Shown one piece after another: positions 1 to 6,164 of a DNA stretch of 6,916 nucleotides (positions are counted from its first letter, which is position 1; each line of letters opens with the position of its first letter). Origin of the DNA: an uncultured Bacillota bacterium (GTDB lineage: Bacteria > Bacillota_I > Bacilli_A > Erysipelotrichales > Erysipelotrichaceae); contig CAMOMM010000051.1 in the NCBI GenBank assembly GCA_946619805.1, positions 1 to 6,916 on the forward strand. The letters are read 5' to 3'. The notes below the pieces were generated by a model. That model did no database searches and had not been told where the DNA came from. It worked only from the letters and a program-made list of their open reading frames with translations. A program made the translations under genes and the position numbers.

Positions 1-1177
1 CAATAAGATGAATATCTTCATGTTCCTCAATCTGGGATACAAGGAATCGGAGACACCAGAAGTAATTCAGAAAGTACTTGACGGAACCTTCATGAGCGGA
101 AATGCACCTGTAGATAACCGCAGATATGCCGATCTGTTCTTTGAAGGTGGACGCAACAACAGAATCAGCGGACTGTATCTGGCAGTACTGGCCCGACTGG
201 AACAGGGGACAAACGGTTCATCCGCTACCAGCGGTGCTGCTTTCAGTTATGGAGGAAGGACCTATTCTGGTCTGTATAACTTCTTCAACATCGGTGCAGT
301 AAGTGACGCCGAAAACTGGAAACTTGGTCTGATATATGCCAATGGTGGGGCCAACGGTACTGAAACAAGCTATAACAGACCGTGGAATTCTCCATCCAGA
401 GCCATAAACGGCGGTGCTGAATGGATATCTGAAGGTTATATTTCTGACGGACAGGATACAATGTATCTGATGAAGTTCAATGTTACCCCGGAAGGAACAT
501 ATGGACATCAGTATATGACCAATATCAGAGGTGTATATATCAAGAGTGAATCAATGTTTTTCACATATTATGATACTGGCAACCTGGCCCGGGATCTGAC
601 TTTCTCAATACCGGTATATGATAACATGCCGGAATACACCGTACTTCCGGGACACAATCCGCCGGTAATAATACCTGAAGATCCAGTTGAAGAACATGAA
701 ATTGAACAGTATGATGATCCGGCTGTGAACATCAGTACCGGTGACATCATCACTGATCTGGATCTGAACATCAGCAATAATAACCTGTCAGGTTTTGCCA
801 CAGGAACAACAGCCGGCATAATCAGCAGTGCAGCAGCATCTTCCCAAAATGGAATACAGGTAACAGTCAGAAATGCCGATGGGGAAACTGTTGAAGGTAA
901 TTCTCTGCTTGCTACAGGATATACTGTTGAAATAAAGGACGCAGACAATACGGAAACATATACTGTTGTCATAAAAGGAGATGTCAACGGAGATGGAAAA
1001 ATAGATGCAGCAGACCTGCTGGAAGTTAAGAAAGTCATACTTAACCTGACTGAACTTGAGGGACCTTATCTTAAGGCGGCTTTGCCTGAAGGTGAGGAAG
1101 AAATAAGCATATTATCCTATATAATGATCAAAAGACATCTTCTGGGAACAGAAGAAATTGATCAGCGGGAGCATTGA
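1..1177 (+). CDS. Secreted glucosaminidase-type autolysin with C-terminal dockerin (5' partial)
   Basis: The frame is open at the left edge (first whole codon at position 2), so the N-terminus, presumably with a signal peptide and other modules, lies outside the window. Residue numbers count from the Met at position 8. Residues about 1-210 look like an endo-beta-N-acetylglucosaminidase (glucosaminidase) domain. The signs are the helical lead-in MNIFMFLNLGY, ARLEQG with E65 as the expected catalytic acid (the family usually has ETG), YSGLYNFFNIGA, a GGAEWISEGYI segment and GHQYMTNI. This family cleaves the glycan backbone of peptidoglycan. A Pro/Glu-rich linker (218-240) leads to a small beta-rich module (about 241-322) of the kind that often precedes dockerins. 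The dockerin follows, with a canonical first calcium loop (D325, N327, D329, D333, D336) and a degenerate second repeat ending IKRHLLG. The next gene starts 2 bases after the stop and encodes a cohesin-like protein, so the two are probably co-translated. Domain calls are from motif reading, not a profile search. Confidence 0.85.
   Translation, partial: NKMNIFMFLNLGYKESETPEVIQKVLDGTFMSGNAPVDNRRYADLFFEGGRNNRISGLYLAVLARLEQGTNGSSATSGAAFSYGGRTYSGLYNFFNIGAVSDAENWKLGLIYANGGANGTETSYNRPWNSPSRAINGGAEWISEGYISDGQDTMYLMKFNVTPEGTYGHQYMTNIRGVYIKSESMFFTYYDTGNLARDLTFSIPVYDNMPEYTVLPGHNPPVIIPEDPVEEHEIEQYDDPAVNISTGDIITDLDLNISNNNLSGFATGTTAGIISSAAASSQNGIQVTVRNADGETVEGNSLLATGYTVEIKDADNTETYTVVIKGDVNGDGKIDAADLLEVKKVILNLTELEGPYLKAALPEGEEEISILSYIMIKRHLLGTEEIDQREH
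980..1147 (+). other. Dockerin module, one canonical and one degenerate calcium loop
   Basis: The first repeat reads GDVNGDGKIDAADLLEVKK and fits the type I dockerin F-hand DxNxDGxxDxxD, followed by its helix. The second repeat keeps the hydrophobic helix (ISILSYIMIKRHLLG), but the ligand positions read L, E, E and S in place of D, N, D and D. It is therefore unlikely to bind calcium normally. Family knowledge: dockerins bind cohesin domains in calcium-dependent complexes. Confidence 0.85.
1167..1171 (+). promoter_or_regulatory. Ribosome binding site choosing ATG 1180
   Basis: GGGAG lies inside the last codons of the autolysin gene. It is 8 bases from the ATG at 1180 but only 2 bases from an in-frame TTG at 1174. 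The spacing supports the ATG. The site's position within the upstream gene, with the stop codon at 1175-1177, suggests translational coupling. Confidence 0.7.
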
Positions 1178-1179
1178 AT

Positions 1180-2487
1180 ATGAATAAGATTTTAAGAAAA
1201 CTGCTGACGGTATTTACTGCTGTAATGTGCATCATTGCCAGTGCGCAGCAACTGCTGGCGGCACAGGGAACCATAAACATGAAGACATCACGGTCAGAAG
1301 TGGAAATCGGTGAGACTTTTACCGTGACTGTGGAAATAGAATGCAAGGGAGGCAGCATGGCTGACATGAGTCTTTCTTACAGCAATACCTATCTGGAACT
1401 GGTCGAATATCCGGAAAATGACTATAACAGAAGCAACGGCAGACTGCTGGTTGATGCTGCATCCAGCGATAAGGAAACCAGAACCTTTGTCTTCAGGACA
1501 CTGGCCAAGGGATCTACGACCGTGTATCTGTCAGTAATCAAGTTTGTCAGCATTGAAGGTTCGGAAATATCAGGTTACGGCAATTCCCTGACAACGACCG
1601 TAAATATCGTGGAAAAGACAGATAAGCCGGATGAAAAACCGTCAGATGACGCAACCATAAAAAACATCAGTATCACCAACGGCAAACTTGAACCTGATTT
1701 TTCACCGGAAATAACGGAATATAAGGTATATCTGCCGGAAAAGACCGGAAAGCTGGATCTGACTGTATATACAAACAGCGAGAAAGCCACCGTTCAGGAT
1801 TACGATACCTCTCTTTCAGAAGGCTGGAATGATGTAATGATCACCTGTGTTGCTGAGGATTCATCAACCAGAACATATGTAATAAGAGTTTATGTGGAAG
1901 AGGAACCGACGGTTTTCTATGAGCTTAACGGGGAAAGACTGGGAGTTGTCAAGAATCTGGATAAGGTTGAATATGAAAGATTCAAAAAGAAAGAAACCAG
2001 GACAGGAAGCGATACGATTACGGTATTTACCGGAAGCTATTTCCGTTTGCTCTACCTGGTAAATGAAAAAGGCGAAAAAGACTTTTATCTATATGATAAG
2101 AATAAGAATAAGGTAACAGAGCTGTTCAGGCCTCTGACATATAACAACATGTATTATGTGGCAGAAGACGCCAATTACAGTGGTTATCCTTACATGGAAG
2201 AAGACTTCATCAGGACCAAAGTCAGAATAGCTGACAGAGAAGTTTACGGATGGAGTTTCAGAGATAAAAGTCAGCAGGAATTTGAAATAGTATGTCTTAC
2301 CGATGAAAAGGGGGACACTCAGCTGTATAAACTTGATACCAGAGATAATACGGTACAGAGATATGTTCATCCAGGTAAAAAGGAAAACAGAAAAGATCTG
2401 CCGGTTTATGTGTACATCGCCGGCGGACGGGCTGGATTAGTAATGATCGCCCTGGCCATCGCCATGATAAACAGGAAGAAAAACTAA
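1180..2487 (+). CDS. Membrane-anchored cohesin-like and cadherin-like surface protein
   Basis: 435 residues, predicted to be displayed outside the cell. Residues 1-28 are a signal peptide: basic MNKILRK, a hydrophobic core, and possible cleavage after A22 or A28. Residues about 30-145 resemble a cohesin domain: a beta strand with EIGETFTVTVEI, then MADMSLSYSNTYLELVEY (the family's 'Y D . . . L' strand), then TFVFRTLAKGSTTVYL and a closing TTTVNIV strand. A charged linker (146-156) leads to a cadherin-like beta-sandwich module (about 157-240: ATIKNISITNG, FSPEITEYKVYLP, TRTYVIRVYV). Residues about 246-400 form an extracellular region rich in Tyr and charged residues that I do not recognise. 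A C-terminal hydrophobic segment (409-430) followed by RKKN would anchor it; LPVYV precedes it, but no true LPXTG is present. Two bases separate it from the dockerin-bearing autolysin, which suggests it captures that enzyme or similar dockerin proteins. The binding partner is inferred. Confidence 0.85.
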   Translation: MNKILRKLLTVFTAVMCIIASAQQLLAAQGTINMKTSRSEVEIGETFTVTVEIECKGGSMADMSLSYSNTYLELVEYPENDYNRSNGRLLVDAASSDKETRTFVFRTLAKGSTTVYLSVIKFVSIEGSEISGYGNSLTTTVNIVEKTDKPDEKPSDDATIKNISITNGKLEPDFSPEITEYKVYLPEKTGKLDLTVYTNSEKATVQDYDTSLSEGWNDVMITCVAEDSSTRTYVIRVYVEEEPTVFYELNGERLGVVKNLDKVEYERFKKKETRTGSDTITVFTGSYFRLLYLVNEKGEKDFYLYDKNKNKVTELFRPLTYNNMYYVAEDANYSGYPYMEEDFIRTKVRIADREVYGWSFRDKSQQEFEIVCLTDEKGDTQLYKLDTRDNTVQRYVHPGKKENRKDLPVYVYIAGGRAGLVMIALAIAMINRKKN

Positions 2488-2500
2488 TTCAGTTTTTTTT
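2479..2500 (+). terminator. Weak AT-rich terminator candidate after the cohesin gene
   Basis: AAAAACT (2479-2485) can pair with AGTTTTT (2491-2497) around a 5-base loop, and the run of T reaches 2500. The stem overlaps the stop codon and has one G-C pair, so it is weak. Readthrough into the protease gene is possible. Confidence 0.35.
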
Positions 2501-2520
2501 CAATATCAGTTCATTTATTG

Positions 2521-2550
2521 TTCACATTTGGGACCTAAAGTGGTTATAGT
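2521..2550 (+). promoter_or_regulatory. Candidate sigma-A promoter for the HtrA gene
   Basis: TTCACA (2521-2526) and TATAGT (2545-2550) each match the consensus in 5 of 6 positions and are 18 bases apart. The expected start of transcription, near 2557, would fall on the first bases of the ribosome binding site, leaving a leader of about 14 bases. That tight fit is unusual and lowers confidence. Confidence 0.45.
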
Positions 2551-2554
2551 AAAT

Positions 2555-2562
2555 AAAGGAGG
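2555..2562 (+). promoter_or_regulatory. Strong ribosome binding site of the HtrA gene
   Basis: AAAGGAGG is a near-perfect Shine-Dalgarno sequence 8 bases before the ATG at 2571. It fixes this start and indicates efficient translation. Confidence 0.85.
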
Positions 2563-2570
2563 TTTTTTAT

Positions 2571-4205
2571 ATGACAGATGAAAAATTAAATGAAATTAAT
2601 GAAGAAACTGTGGAAGATGAAAAACCGTCTGCAGCAATTCAGGAAAAAACAGATGAAACCGCTGAAGAAGCGGTATTAACTGAAACTGATGAAATAAAGG
2701 AAGCAGTTGAAGAAGTTAAGGAAAACACTGAAGCGGTTATTCGGGAAACAGCAGCAGAAACAACAGAAGCTGCCGGTGAAGCAGTAACCCAGGCAAATGA
2801 AGTAACTGAAGAGGTCAGAGAAACCGTTGAACCTCAGCTGGGCCGGAGCAGTGAAGAAGCAGAACCGGTTGAAACAGTTAACGCCGAAGAAAAAACAGCA
2901 GCTGAAAAGCCTGAGGAAAAGCGGACCGCAGCAGAAACGGTAAAGCCGGAAGTTAAAGCTGAACCGGTACAGCCGGAAATCAGAAAACCGGCAATAACGG
3001 TCAACACTCCAAAGGAAGAACGGGATCTGCAGAAGGAACTGGAAAAAATGAGAAGAGATTACCGGAGACGGCAGCAACAGGTAAATGATCTGGCAATACA
3101 GGTCAACCGCAAGAAATCACTCAGTAACTTCCTGTTGGCCTTGCTGGCTTTCCTGACAGTAGGATTAAGTGTGGGAGGAAGTTATCTGGTTACAACCTTG
3201 AATAATAAGAAGCCAACTGAAACAGTGGTCGTGTATGAAGGTGTGGAAACAGGTCGGAACGCAAATGTTTCCAGCGGTGATCTTACTGACATCGTTGCTG
3301 GTATAGAAAACACGGTAGTTGAGGTGTATACGGAAAGCGTATCCTACAGTGCTTTCTATGGTGAATATGTAACAGGAGGAGCCGGAAGCGGTGTAATATA
3401 TACTTCTGACGGATATATCATTACCAATAACCACGTCATAGAAAATGCCAGAAGCATTAACGTAAAGCTTCATGACGGCACGGAATACACTGCTACACTG
3501 GTTGCGACTGACGAGGAAACCGACCTGGCAGTAATCAAAATCGATGCCAAAGGCCTGCAGCGGGCTGTTCTGGGTGATTCTGAAAAGCTTAAGGTAGGCG
3601 AAGGCGTCATTGCCATCGGAAATCCGTTAGGAACCTTAGGCGGAACGGTTACCACCGGTATCATCAGTGCCCTGAGCCGTGAAATAACCATTGAAGGCCA
3701 GAAGATGACCTTATTGCAGACCAATACGGCAATCAGCCCGGGTAACTCAGGCGGCGGCCTGTTCAACACATCCGGAGAACTGATTGCCATCGTCAACGCC
3801 AAGAGTTCAGGTGACAGTGTTGAAGGCATCGGATTTGCGATTCCAACCAGAATCGTCAAGACTGTTGTCCGGGATCTGATCACCCATGGGTATGTAACAG
3901 GCAGACCAAGCATCGGCATCAAGTGTGTTAGCATTGAAACACAGCGCTACATGATGTATTACAAAGTAAATGACTACGGTGTATATGTCAGCGAAGTGTT
4001 AAGTGAAAGTGCCATAGCTGCTGGATTACAGGCAGAGGATCTGATTGTCGCAATTGAGGATAAGAAGGTCGCTTCATATGAAGACATGAAGAGTGCCCTG
4101 AACAACTTCAAGCCAGGAGATTCAGTAACTCTTACAGTGTTAAGAGGCAGAGAAAGAGTAAATCTGAACGTTACTCTGATCGAAAAGAATGCCGTAAATA
4201 ACTGA
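2571..4205 (+). CDS. htrA: HtrA/DegP-type membrane-anchored serine protease with PDZ domain
   Basis: 544 residues. It is a surface protease and chaperone that degrades misfolded exported proteins. Residues 1-147 are a low-complexity, highly acidic region full of Glu, Thr and Ala (runs such as EEAVLTETDEIKEAVEEVKE), predicted cytoplasmic. Residues 148-182 are charged, helical and become strongly basic (RRDYRRR), followed by one membrane segment (about 184-208). The trypsin-like domain (about 236-435) carries the full triad: H288 in TNNHVI, D318 in TDLAVIKI and S393 in GNSGGGLF. A PDZ domain (about 445-538) follows, with VSEVLSESAIAAGLQAEDLIVAIEDKKV. This is the usual one-PDZ layout of Firmicute HtrA, but the cytoplasmic extension is much longer than in B. 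subtilis-type members, which are roughly 400-460 residues. It has its own promoter candidate and a strong terminator, so it is probably monocistronic. Its position beside surface-protein genes fits a role in envelope quality control. Confidence 0.95.
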   Translation: MTDEKLNEINEETVEDEKPSAAIQEKTDETAEEAVLTETDEIKEAVEEVKENTEAVIRETAAETTEAAGEAVTQANEVTEEVRETVEPQLGRSSEEAEPVETVNAEEKTAAEKPEEKRTAAETVKPEVKAEPVQPEIRKPAITVNTPKEERDLQKELEKMRRDYRRRQQQVNDLAIQVNRKKSLSNFLLALLAFLTVGLSVGGSYLVTTLNNKKPTETVVVYEGVETGRNANVSSGDLTDIVAGIENTVVEVYTESVSYSAFYGEYVTGGAGSGVIYTSDGYIITNNHVIENARSINVKLHDGTEYTATLVATDEETDLAVIKIDAKGLQRAVLGDSEKLKVGEGVIAIGNPLGTLGGTVTTGIISALSREITIEGQKMTLLQTNTAISPGNSGGGLFNTSGELIAIVNAKSSGDSVEGIGFAIPTRIVKTVVRDLITHGYVTGRPSIGIKCVSIETQRYMMYYKVNDYGVYVSEVLSESAIAAGLQAEDLIVAIEDKKVASYEDMKSALNNFKPGDSVTLTVLRGRERVNLNVTLIEKNAVNN

Positions 4206-4210
4206 TAATG

Positions 4211-4242
4211 ACCAAAAAGCCCGAAAGGGCTTTTCTTTTGGT
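4211..4242 (+). terminator. Rho-independent terminator after the HtrA gene
   Basis: GCCC (4219-4222) pairs with GGGC (4227-4230) around a stable GAAA tetraloop. The stem is extended by A-T pairs, with TTTT after it. The outer ACCAAAA (4211-4217) and TTTTGGT (4236-4242) are also complementary, making a long palindrome that could work in both directions. It begins 5 bases after the stop codon. Confidence 0.9.
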
Positions 4243-4271
4243 TTGTATTCAGAGGTCAAATACTGTATCTT
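4243..4271 (+). promoter_or_regulatory. Weak promoter candidate for the PHP phosphatase gene
   Basis: TTGTAT (4243-4248) and TATCTT (4266-4271) are 17 bases apart, matching the consensus in 3 and 4 of 6 positions. A promoter is expected here because a strong terminator lies just upstream, but this particular assignment is poor. Confidence 0.25.
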
Positions 4272-4275
4272 AATT

Positions 4276-4286
4276 AAAAGGGAGGG
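4276..4286 (+). promoter_or_regulatory. Ribosome binding site choosing ATG 4293
   Basis: AAAAGGGAGGG directly abuts an in-frame ATG at 4287, leaving no spacer. The core GGAGG (4281-4285) is 7 bases from the second ATG at 4293, which is therefore the likely start. Confidence 0.8.
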
Positions 4287-4292
4287 ATGATC

Positions 4293-5069
4293 ATGCAGAA
4301 ATTCAATTATCACACACATACATACAGATGCGGACATGCCAAGGGTACAGATGAAGAATATGTACAGGCAGCCATTAAGGCAGGATATGAGGTCCTGGGG
4401 TTCTCCGATCATGCTCCTTACAGAACAATAGATGTAGACTGGGCCAGAATGAGATGGGACAAGCTTGACGACTATCTTGAAAGCATCGGAAAACTGAAAA
4501 TGAAGTATGCAGGGATAATCGATATTCATTTAGGTCTGGAAACGGAATTCTATCCGGAGTTCCTTGATGAAAAAAAAGAGCTGCATGACATGGTTGAATA
4601 CCTGATACTGGGACAGCATTTCATCAAACCGGACAGTACCGGGAGCTTCTTTAGCCATAACAGTGATGATGAAATCATGGAATATGCCGAAAGGATATGT
4701 CAGGGACTGGATACCGGACTGTTTACCTATCTGGCCCATCCTGATGTATTCATGAATCGTCAGAGCGAGTTCAGCGAAACCTGTCAGAAAGCTTCCAGAA
4801 TGATTCTGGAAAAGGTGGTTGAAACAAATACACCGATTGAAGTCAACATTCATGGTGTTTCCAGAGGAAAACGGATGTTTCCAACCGGTGAACAGTATTT
4901 CTATCCGCACAGGGATTTCTGGAAGATCGCAGCGGAATATCCGGTAAAATGCCTGTTTGGCATTGATGCACACAGTCCACAGCAGCTATTGGATCTGGAG
5001 GCAGTAAAAGCCGGTCAGGAAGAAGTATCCGGACTTGGCCTGGATTTCATACAGGAACCATTTATATAA
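4293..5069 (+). CDS. PHP-family phosphatase, histidinol-phosphatase (HisJ/HisK) type
   Basis: 258 residues, cytoplasmic, no signal peptide. The PHP fold's metal-binding motifs appear in order: HTHT with H7 and H9, then H15, FSDH with D39 and H40, GLETEF with E83, GQHF with H109, YLAHPD with H149, and GIDAH with D225 and H227. The length and the motifs LGFSDHAPY and EVNIHG fit the histidinol-phosphatase branch, which removes phosphate from L-histidinol phosphate in histidine biosynthesis using a metal cluster. No other his gene is in view, so the natural substrate could be another small phosphate ester; I leave the symbol blank for that reason. The start was chosen by Shine-Dalgarno spacing rather than the in-frame ATG two codons earlier. 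The gene ends directly at a hairpin shared with the convergent kinase gene. Confidence 0.85.
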   Translation: MQKFNYHTHTYRCGHAKGTDEEYVQAAIKAGYEVLGFSDHAPYRTIDVDWARMRWDKLDDYLESIGKLKMKYAGIIDIHLGLETEFYPEFLDEKKELHDMVEYLILGQHFIKPDSTGSFFSHNSDDEIMEYAERICQGLDTGLFTYLAHPDVFMNRQSEFSETCQKASRMILEKVVETNTPIEVNIHGVSRGKRMFPTGEQYFYPHRDFWKIAAEYPVKCLFGIDAHSPQQLLDLEAVKAGQEEVSGLGLDFIQEPFI

Positions 5070-5097
5070 AAAAAGCATTCCCGTCAGGGAATGTTTT
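5068..5097. terminator. Bidirectional terminator between convergent PHP and PfkB genes
   Basis: CATTCCC (5076-5082) pairs with GGGAATG (5087-5093) around the loop GTCA. Seven A residues lie to the left and four T residues to the right. It stops the PHP gene on the plus strand. It works even better for the minus-strand kinase, where the A run reads as seven U residues after the stem. It fills most of the 35-base gap between the two stop codons. Confidence 0.9.
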
Positions 5098-5104
5098 AAT
5101 ATGC

Positions 5105-6019
5105 TTACAGATCGAATTCTTCCGGCAGAAAGTGCGGACAAACATTTTCCTTGGTTGAAATGACAGAGGAGGCCAGTCTGGTACCGATGATGCAGGCTTC
5201 TTCCAGCGTTTTGCCATAGGTTAATCCGGCAGCTACACCGGCAAAGAAACTGTCACCGGCTCCGGTTGTATCAATTACATCAACTTTCTGCGGTGGAATA
5301 CTGCCATGATTGCCGTTTATGTCAGCATATACGGCACCAAGTTCTCCCATGGTAACGACCATCTGCTTTATGTGAGCCAGCTGGATCTTGTTGACCAGCA
5401 GTTCGCTCATCTCTTCCATGGTCTTGGCTTCATATTCTTCGGAGAATAGCATGCTTGCTTCCTGGTCATTGCAGACAAGACAGCTTACCTTCATGATAAG
5501 ATCTCTTCTTTCCATGGCAATGGACATGTTGGAAACAACAGCATAGACATCCTTATGGTACTTTTCTGCCAAAGCGAAGATCTTCTTGAGAATAGGAACT
5601 TCCATGTCGATTTCCACAACTATGCTGTCAGCATCTGCGAAGATCTCATCACCATACTGGTCAAGAACACCTTCCAGCGCAGCCAGTTCCGGTCTTTTGG
5701 ATATGGAGGCCAGAACATCGCCTCTGTTGTCAAAAATAGCCAGCCAGGTTCCCAGTCCGTCTTCCGTACGGACGACATATCTGGTGTTAACGTTATGCTT
5801 GTTGAGCTTTTCCAGGACATCAGTACTGATGCCGCTGTTGTCAAGGACGGTAACAAAGGTAGGTTTAAGTTCAAGGTTGGCAATGTCTTCAACGACATTA
5901 CGGGCAACTCCGCCGTGAACCTGAATGACTCTGCCGACATTTCTGCCTGCAGGTATGTACTGAGCAGTCGGATATCCCTTGATATCAACGAAAGTAGCGC
6001 CAAATACAACAATACCCAT
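5105..6019 (-). CDS. PfkB-family carbohydrate/nucleoside kinase, possibly pseudouridine-kinase-like
   Basis: 304 residues, cytoplasmic, the typical length for the ribokinase/PfkB family, which transfers phosphate from ATP to a sugar or nucleoside hydroxyl. The N-terminal strand VVFGATFVDIKGYP and the motif HGGVARNVVEDIANL (35-49) form the substrate-binding part. The NxxE motif appears as NDQE (184-187), VVTMGELGAVY (221-231) is a nucleotide-binding strand and loop, and DTTGAGDSFFAG (250-261) contains the anion hole and catalytic base D256. The GGV-x-RN motif and the early VDIxGY resemble pseudouridine kinases (PsuK/YeiC). However, no pseudouridine-5'-phosphate glycosidase gene is adjacent, so the substrate is uncertain. 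The start at 6019 is supported by a G-rich site (GGGGG on the minus strand, 6027-6031) 7 bases upstream. The gene is convergent with the PHP gene and divergent from the lipoprotein gene. Confidence 0.9.
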   Translation of the reverse strand: MGIVVFGATFVDIKGYPTAQYIPAGRNVGRVIQVHGGVARNVVEDIANLELKPTFVTVLDNSGISTDVLEKLNKHNVNTRYVVRTEDGLGTWLAIFDNRGDVLASISKRPELAALEGVLDQYGDEIFADADSIVVEIDMEVPILKKIFALAEKYHKDVYAVVSNMSIAMERRDLIMKVSCLVCNDQEASMLFSEEYEAKTMEEMSELLVNKIQLAHIKQMVVTMGELGAVYADINGNHGSIPPQKVDVIDTTGAGDSFFAGVAAGLTYGKTLEEACIIGTRLASSVISTKENVCPHFLPEEFDL

Positions 6020-6033
6020 AAAATATCCCCCGA

Positions 6034-6063
6034 AGTATAGATATATATTACACTAACTGGAAA
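6034..6063 (-). promoter_or_regulatory. Promoter candidate for the PfkB kinase gene
   Basis: Read on the minus strand, TTTCCA (6063-6058) and TATACT (6039-6034) are 18 bases apart and match consensus in 4 and 5 of 6 positions. A second possible -10, TAATAT at 6050-6045, would give a more comfortable leader but has only a poor -35. A promoter belongs here, because this is the sole upstream region, but which hexamers are used is unsettled. Confidence 0.4.
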
Positions 6064-6133
6064 CCTTTAAAAAGAAGAAAAGGCAGGAAAAAAGGCACTT
6101 TTCATCACGATTGAGTACTGTTATAGCGCATAA

Positions 6134-6142
6134 TGGTATAAT
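6134..6142 (+). promoter_or_regulatory. Extended -10 promoter of the lipoprotein gene
   Basis: TGGTATAAT contains a perfect -10 hexamer (6137-6142) preceded by the TGn extension. A TTGAGT at 6111-6116 is 20 bases away, too far for a good -35, so this is probably an extended -10 type promoter. Transcription would begin near 6149, giving a leader of about 16 bases. Confidence 0.7.
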
Positions 6143-6149
6143 TATATGT

Positions 6150-6157
6150 GAAAGGAA
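6150..6157 (+). promoter_or_regulatory. Ribosome binding site choosing ATG 6165
   Basis: GAAAGGAA contains AGGA (6153-6156), 8 bases before the ATG at 6165. A longer in-frame reading from a TTG at 6111 would place the start upstream of the promoter and has no ribosome binding site. Confidence 0.75.
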
Positions 6158-6164
6158 TGGCAAT

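Noticed and set aside
568..1038. Minus-strand open frame of 156 codons inside the autolysin gene
   Set aside because: It is antisense to clear glucosaminidase linker and dockerin coding sequence, with no ribosome binding site or recognisable product.
1174..1179. TTG at 1174 as start of the cohesin-like gene
   Set aside because: Only 2 bases separate it from the ribosome binding site, while the ATG at 1180 has an 8-base spacer and begins a normal signal peptide.
2398..2484. Sortase sorting signal at the end of the cohesin-like protein (LPVYV, hydrophobic stretch, RKKN)
   Set aside because: The layout resembles a cell-wall sorting signal, but the Thr and Gly of LPXTG are absent, so a plain membrane anchor is the safer reading.
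2676..3077. Minus-strand open frame rich in Phe and Cys
   Set aside because: It is the complement of the Glu/Ala-rich codons of the HtrA N-terminus; the composition is a by-product of those repeats.
3470..3934. Minus-strand open frame of 154 codons within the protease domain
   Set aside because: It lies fully antisense to the catalytic domain, which has all conserved HtrA motifs on the plus strand.
5555..6040. Plus-strand open frames opposite the kinase gene
   Set aside because: The minus strand carries intact PfkB motifs; the plus-strand translations have no recognisable features or proper ribosome binding site.
6111..6164. TTG at 6111 as start of the lipoprotein gene
   Set aside because: It would place the start upstream of the extended -10 promoter and put 18 polar residues before a perfect lipoprotein signal peptide.
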